In this document: positions 14,683 through 15,586 of the stretch, one piece after another
Position numbering within the stretch: the first letter of the stretch is position 1
Layout of the letters: each line of letters begins with the position of its first letter
NCBI GenBank assembly: GCA_002720285.1
Contig: PBHT01000008.1
Location: 32,983-48,568 of the forward strand
Direction of reading: 5' to 3'
Origin: Acidobacteriota bacterium
GTDB taxonomy: Bacteria; Acidobacteriota; Vicinamibacteria; Vicinamibacterales; UBA823
Length of the DNA stretch: 15,586 nt
Translations under genes and position numbers: made by a program
The notes under the pieces: generated by a model
Database searches by the model: none
The model's input: the letters and a program-made list of their open reading frames with translations, nothing else
What the model was told of the DNA's origin: nothing

Positions 14683-15075
14683 TTATCGCTTGCTAAATTG
14701 GAATCGCTTGCGTGCACCGGCTAGACCATACTTTTTGCGTTCCTTGATTCGGGGGTCGCGAGTCAGAAGGCCAGCTTGCTTGAGATCGGCGCGGAGGCTT
14801 GGGTTCGCTTTAACTAAGGCGCGTGCAATTCCTAACCGTAAGGCACCGGCTTGCCCAGAAACGCCGCCACCAGTCGCCGTGGCCAGAACATCATACTGGC
14901 CAAGAGTTTCAGTCAGTTGCAGCGGTTGCTGTATTTGCATCCGAAGCACTTCGGTCGGAAAGCTCACATTCAGCGAGCGCCGGTTGACCTGAATGTTACC
15001 GGTGCCGGGGCGAAGAAAGATACGAGCAGTGGACGACTTCCGACGTCCGGTGCCGTAGAATTGACTATCTGCCAA
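14683..15075 (-). CDS. rpsI: 30S ribosomal protein S9
   Basis: Small-subunit head protein whose C-terminal tail reaches the P-site tRNA. It has 130 residues: [20 protein letters not shown] at the N-terminus, [18 protein letters not shown] in the core, and a basic end [20 protein letters not shown] with the diagnostic final SKR. The start is TTG 15075, two bases after the rplM stop. It is the only possible start, because an in-frame TGA lies five codons upstream. GAGG at 15089-15086 (inside the end of rplM) precedes it by ten bases. It is co-transcribed with rplM, the usual pair. Confidence 0.97.
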   Translation of the reverse strand: MADSQFYGTGRRKSSTARIFLRPGTGNIQVNRRSLNVSFPTEVLRMQIQQPLQLTETLGQYDVLATATGGGVSGQAGALRLGIARALVKANPSLRADLKQAGLLTRDPRIKERKKYGLAGARKRFQFSKR

Positions 15076-15077
15076 GG

Positions 15078-15509
15078 TTATGCGACCTCAAGGGCGGTAG
15101 GTTTCTGTGCGGAGTGTGGGTGGTCTGGGCCAGCGTATACATTTAGCTTACGATACATCGCGCTCCCTAGCTTTGTCTTGGGAAGCATGCCTCGCACTGC
15201 CTGTTCAACTAGACGGATTGGTTTCCGCTGACGAACAAGTCTTGCACTTTCTTCTCGAAGACCGCCTTCATAACCGCTGTGCCGTCGATAAAGTTTTTGG
15301 TCTTCCTTGCGACCACTCAATTTGACCTGTGCAGCATTGACGACAATGACATGGTCACCAGTATCAATGAAAGTTGTGTACTGCGGACGGTGCTTACCCT
15401 GGAGGAGGCGTGCCGCAACAGTTGCGAGCCGTCCAAGGATTTGACCTTCGGCGTCAATCAGATGCCACTTGCGCTCCAAGTTCTTCGATGACGCCACAAA
15501 CGTTTTCAT
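15078..15509 (-). CDS. rplM: 50S ribosomal protein L13
   Basis: Large-subunit assembly protein, 143 residues. Family features: [60 protein letters not shown] followed by RHSGYEGGL, and the late motif [20 protein letters not shown] with [11 protein letters not shown] 15509 is chosen over the adjacent upstream TTG 15512, because GAGG (15519-15516) lies six bases before it. It is the first gene of the rplM-rpsI-rpsB segment and is preceded by a strong promoter near the window edge. Confidence 0.97.
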   Translation of the reverse strand: MKTFVASSKNLERKWHLIDAEGQILGRLATVAARLLQGKHRPQYTTFIDTGDHVIVVNAAQVKLSGRKEDQKLYRRHSGYEGGLREESARLVRQRKPIRLVEQAVRGMLPKTKLGSAMYRKLNVYAGPDHPHSAQKPTALEVA

Positions 15510-15550
15510 CAACTACCTCTACAGGAACCACCTCGTAACTGCAAACCCAA

Positions 15551-15579
15551 ATGATACGGTCGATTACAGGTGGTGTCAA
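15551..15579 (-). promoter_or_regulatory. Sigma-70 promoter of the rplM-rpsI operon
   Basis: On the - strand a perfect -35 TTGACA (15579-15574), an optimal 17-base spacer and a -10 TATCAT (15556-15551; five of six consensus bases) give a predicted start near 15544 and a leader of about 35 bases before rplM. This is the strongest promoter match in the window and fits a highly expressed ribosomal protein operon. Confidence 0.75.
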
Positions 15580-15586
15580 GGAATCA

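Overview
The window looks like ordinary chromosome from a Gram-negative bacterium of about 50 % GC. LolA, a RodZ-like protein and a meso-diaminopimelate-type peptidoglycan recycling ligase (Mpl) point to a diderm cell. The run rplM-rpsI-rpsB-tsf-pyrH-frr, together with two small uncharacterised proteins that resemble conserved Acidobacteriota hypotheticals, suggests Acidobacteriota (Vicinamibacteria-like). That placement rests on recall, not on a search. I see no mobile element, CRISPR array, phage gene or rRNA.

Layout. Positions 1-2545 (+): the 3' part of rnhB, a small two-helix membrane protein, a ThiE-family protein, then a RodZ-like protein whose reading frame is cut by one in-frame TAA between its HTH/membrane half and its C-terminal DUF4115-like half. 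Positions 2660-3912 (-): a small basic hypothetical protein downstream of a GHMP-family sugar kinase. Positions 3986-9082 (+): nagZ, ldcA, mpl, pxpB and pxpC. ldcA to pxpC are joined by 1-4 base stop/start overlaps, and a 21-codon mini-ORF bridges nagZ and ldcA. Positions 9191-10284 (-): lolA and a rhodanese-fold protein without its catalytic cysteine. Then tRNA-Ala(CGC) at 10367-10442 (-), thrC (-), and the translation cluster frr, pyrH, tsf, rpsB, rpsI, rplM (all -), headed by a strong promoter at the right edge.

How the parts fit. NagZ, LdcA and Mpl are three consecutive steps of cell-wall recycling: removal of GlcNAc from muropeptides, trimming of the terminal D-Ala, and re-ligation of the tripeptide to UDP-MurNAc. 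The divergent GHMP kinase shares their upstream region and is a candidate for phosphorylating a recovered sugar. PxpB and PxpC (5-oxoprolinase subunits) are translationally coupled to mpl, while the third subunit PxpA is absent here. The translation cluster has a hairpin plus U-tract between rpsB and tsf that splits it into two transcription segments. The most unusual items are the interrupted rodZ, the recycling/5-oxoproline operon with a divergent anomeric-type kinase, the cysteine-less rhodanese, and several genes whose predicted promoter sits directly against the start codon (possible leaderless mRNAs).
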